Position numbers and translations under genes: made by a program | The notes under the pieces: generated by a model | Database searches by the model: none | Told to the model about the DNA's origin: nothing | What the model saw: the letters and a program-made list of their open reading frames with translations, nothing else | Shown: positions 5,970 to 7,359 of the stretch, one piece after another | Numbering within the stretch: the stretch's first letter is position 1 | How the letters are laid out: every line of letters starts with the position of its first letter | Assembly: GCA_946409675.1 (NCBI GenBank) | Contig: CAMJXI010000049.1 | Span: 1 to 7,359, forward strand | Direction: 5' to 3' | DNA length: 7,359 bases | Source: an uncultured Lactobacillus sp. | GTDB lineage: Bacteria > Bacillota > Bacilli > Lactobacillales > Lactobacillaceae

Positions 5970-7359
5970 ATGGCTGATCAACAAAAAATACCTAACGAAA
6001 CCTCGTTAGGCGAACGCGCAAGTTTTTGGTCATATTTTTCCGGTCAAGGGATGGCAATGAGCTTTCTCACCGGGATGCTGACCACCTATCTCTTAATGAA
6101 CGGCATTCAACTCGCTCAGATTGCCTTCGCAATGGTGGCAGTCAAACTTTGGGATGCCATGTCCGATAACTTCTTCGGCGTGATTTTCGACAAAATTAAA
6201 CTCAAAGGCGGTCGCAGTTTACCATGGCTCCGAATTGCCATGATTATCGTACCCGTCATGACGATCATCGTCTTTAATATTCCCAGCTTCCTGAGTCCGA
6301 CCCAGAAATTAACCTGGTTTGCGCTTAGCTACATTCTCTGGGACACTGCCTATACGATTTCTGACGTTCCTATCTATAACCTCGTCACCCTGATGACCAC
6401 AAATACCGTTGAACGTAACAGTATTCTTTCCATCGCTCGGATGGCTGCACTCGTTGGGACTTTTATCTCCACGATGGTTGCGACCTTCATGGTCTCAGAA
6501 CAAGGAGGGTTTAGCTTCGGGATGACCGCCATCGTTCTTGGTACCATCATGCCCATCTTGATGTTTCCCGTCTCTTTCAAGGCAAAAGAACGTGTCCAAC
6601 AAGTTGAGGCTAACGAATCTTATTCGCTCAAACAAATGTGGCAGTACGTCAAATCTAACAAGTACCTCCAGCGTTATTATCTCTACTACATTATCGCTGG
6701 GATCACCTGGACTAGTTCCGCAGTTGATTTGTTTGTTTCCTATTACTTCTTCGACAGCGCGCTCGTTTCCACTTTAACAATGATTGCCATGGCCGTTCCA
6801 ATGGCCTTGATTGCACCACTAATGGGCATGATTTTAAAACACATCGACAAATTTAAACTCTTCTTCTGGAGTGCAGCGGCCTTAGTAGTCACGACTTTCT
6901 TAGTCTATCTTGGTGGAACCAAGATTCTGCCGCTTTATCTCACACTTATTGCGTTACGTTCAATTCCCCAGGGAATAGTGCTCACCCTTAACCTAACCTT
7001 CACACCAGACGTCGTGGAATATGCAAAATTCAGTTCTGGGATTGATGCACGAGGTATTGCCTTTGCCATCCAATCATTTTCCGGGAAATTAATTTCCTTG
7101 GCCCAACCACTTGGCTTGTTCGTCCTCGGCTTATTCGCCTGGGCACCAATTCAAGCAAAGAGTTTTGCCGACCTCGAAAAATTAGCCATTCAACAATCGC
7201 CAACCGCGTTGAACGGTCTTTGGATTGTTGCCGAGCTCCTTCCAGCCATTGGAGCCGCTGTCGCATTAATTCCACTTTTGTTCTATCACCTAAGGGACAA
7301 GGACGTGCAGTTGATGGCTGATGCCAACGCCGGACGCATTACCCACGAAGAAGCTCAGT
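5970..7359 (+). CDS. GPH-family (MelB-like) sugar:cation symporter, C-terminus cut by window end
   Basis: Integral membrane transporter of the glycoside-pentoside-hexuronide:cation symporter family within the major facilitator superfamily. It likely imports an oligosaccharide or glycoside with H+ or Na+. The frame is open for 463 residues to the window edge, close to the usual 440-480. Family marks are WDAMSDNFFGVIFDK (61-75, Asp62 and Asp66 matching the cation/sugar aspartates of MelB), GGRSLPWL (80-87), SDVPIYNLVTLMTTNTVERN (131-150) and TPDVVEYAKFSSGIDARGIAF split over 345-365. About twelve hydrophobic segments are visible. The tail after residue 440 (RDKDVQLMADANAGRI) is the typical short cytoplasmic end, so few codons are missing unless an EIIA-like domain follows. 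GAGGGG (5957-5962), inside the last GH3 codons, gives a 7-base spacing. The gene starts 3 bases after the GH3 stop, so it is co-transcribed and probably partly translationally coupled. Substrate inferred only from the GH3 partner. Confidence 0.93.
   Translation, partial: MADQQKIPNETSLGERASFWSYFSGQGMAMSFLTGMLTTYLLMNGIQLAQIAFAMVAVKLWDAMSDNFFGVIFDKIKLKGGRSLPWLRIAMIIVPVMTIIVFNIPSFLSPTQKLTWFALSYILWDTAYTISDVPIYNLVTLMTTNTVERNSILSIARMAALVGTFISTMVATFMVSEQGGFSFGMTAIVLGTIMPILMFPVSFKAKERVQQVEANESYSLKQMWQYVKSNKYLQRYYLYYIIAGITWTSSAVDLFVSYYFFDSALVSTLTMIAMAVPMALIAPLMGMILKHIDKFKLFFWSAAALVVTTFLVYLGGTKILPLYLTLIALRSIPQGIVLTLNLTFTPDVVEYAKFSSGIDARGIAFAIQSFSGKLISLAQPLGLFVLGLFAWAPIQAKSFADLEKLAIQQSPTALNGLWIVAELLPAIGAAVALIPLLFYHLRDKDVQLMADANAGRITHEEAQ
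5991..6010 (+). other. Perfect hairpin inside the first codons of the symporter
   Basis: CCTAACGA (5991-5998) and TCGTTAGG (6003-6010) are exact complements around AACC, beginning 21 bases after the A of the start codon. The RNA stem is compact and could slow early elongation, protect a processed mRNA end, or reflect chance. It has no T-tract, so it is not a terminator. Confidence 0.5.

Noticed and set aside
6374..6580. Minus-strand frames at 6374-6580 and 7030-7275 and a plus-strand frame at 6592-6777
   Set aside because: All lie in other frames of the symporter gene, whose own frame is open to the window end with clear family motifs.

Overview
The window looks like a chromosomal segment of a low-GC Gram-positive lactic acid bacterium, most likely Lactobacillaceae; the species cannot be named from the sequence alone. 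Supporting signs are strong AGGAGG-type ribosome binding sites, CcpA-type cre sites, a secreted protein with a KxYKxGKxW-like signal peptide and a mucin-binding-like domain, and a GH3 beta-glucosidase paired with a GPH-family sugar symporter.

Layout. At the left edge an aldo/keto reductase (1-349, minus strand, cut by the window) is divergent from a YidA-like HAD sugar-phosphatase (524-1339, plus). The latter is convergent with a second HAD phosphatase of the YbiV type (1452-2252, minus), and the two share a bidirectional terminator at about 1361-1416. Next comes a small secreted protein (2444-2983, minus) with one mucin-binding-like module, a Thr/Pro heptapeptide repeat, and an abrupt end just as a second module seems to begin. 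A 612-base AT-rich gap (2984-3595) holds regulatory signals only: a probable promoter for the secreted protein, a cre-like site, two hairpins, a plus-strand terminator, and then a promoter with an overlapping cre site and an adjoining palindromic operator.

That promoter serves a two-gene sugar operon on the plus strand. The first gene (3596-5966) is a GH3 beta-glucosidase of the BglB type, broken twice: an extra A in an A7 tract (4379-4385) shifts the frame, and a TGA (4962-4964) stands where relatives have a tryptophan. The second gene starts 3 bases after the GH3 stop (5970 to the window end). It is a nearly complete, open GPH:cation symporter that probably imports the beta-glucoside or a related oligosaccharide.

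The cell therefore appears to keep a regulated promoter and an intact transporter while having lost the matching cytoplasmic glycosidase, unless the lesions are assembly errors. The two HAD phosphatases and the reductase are ordinary housekeeping or accessory metabolic genes. I see no phage, insertion sequence, CRISPR array, tRNA, rRNA or clear novel multi-gene system. The items most worth a second look are the doubly broken GH3 gene with its preserved control region, the truncated adhesin, and the orphan terminator in the gap.
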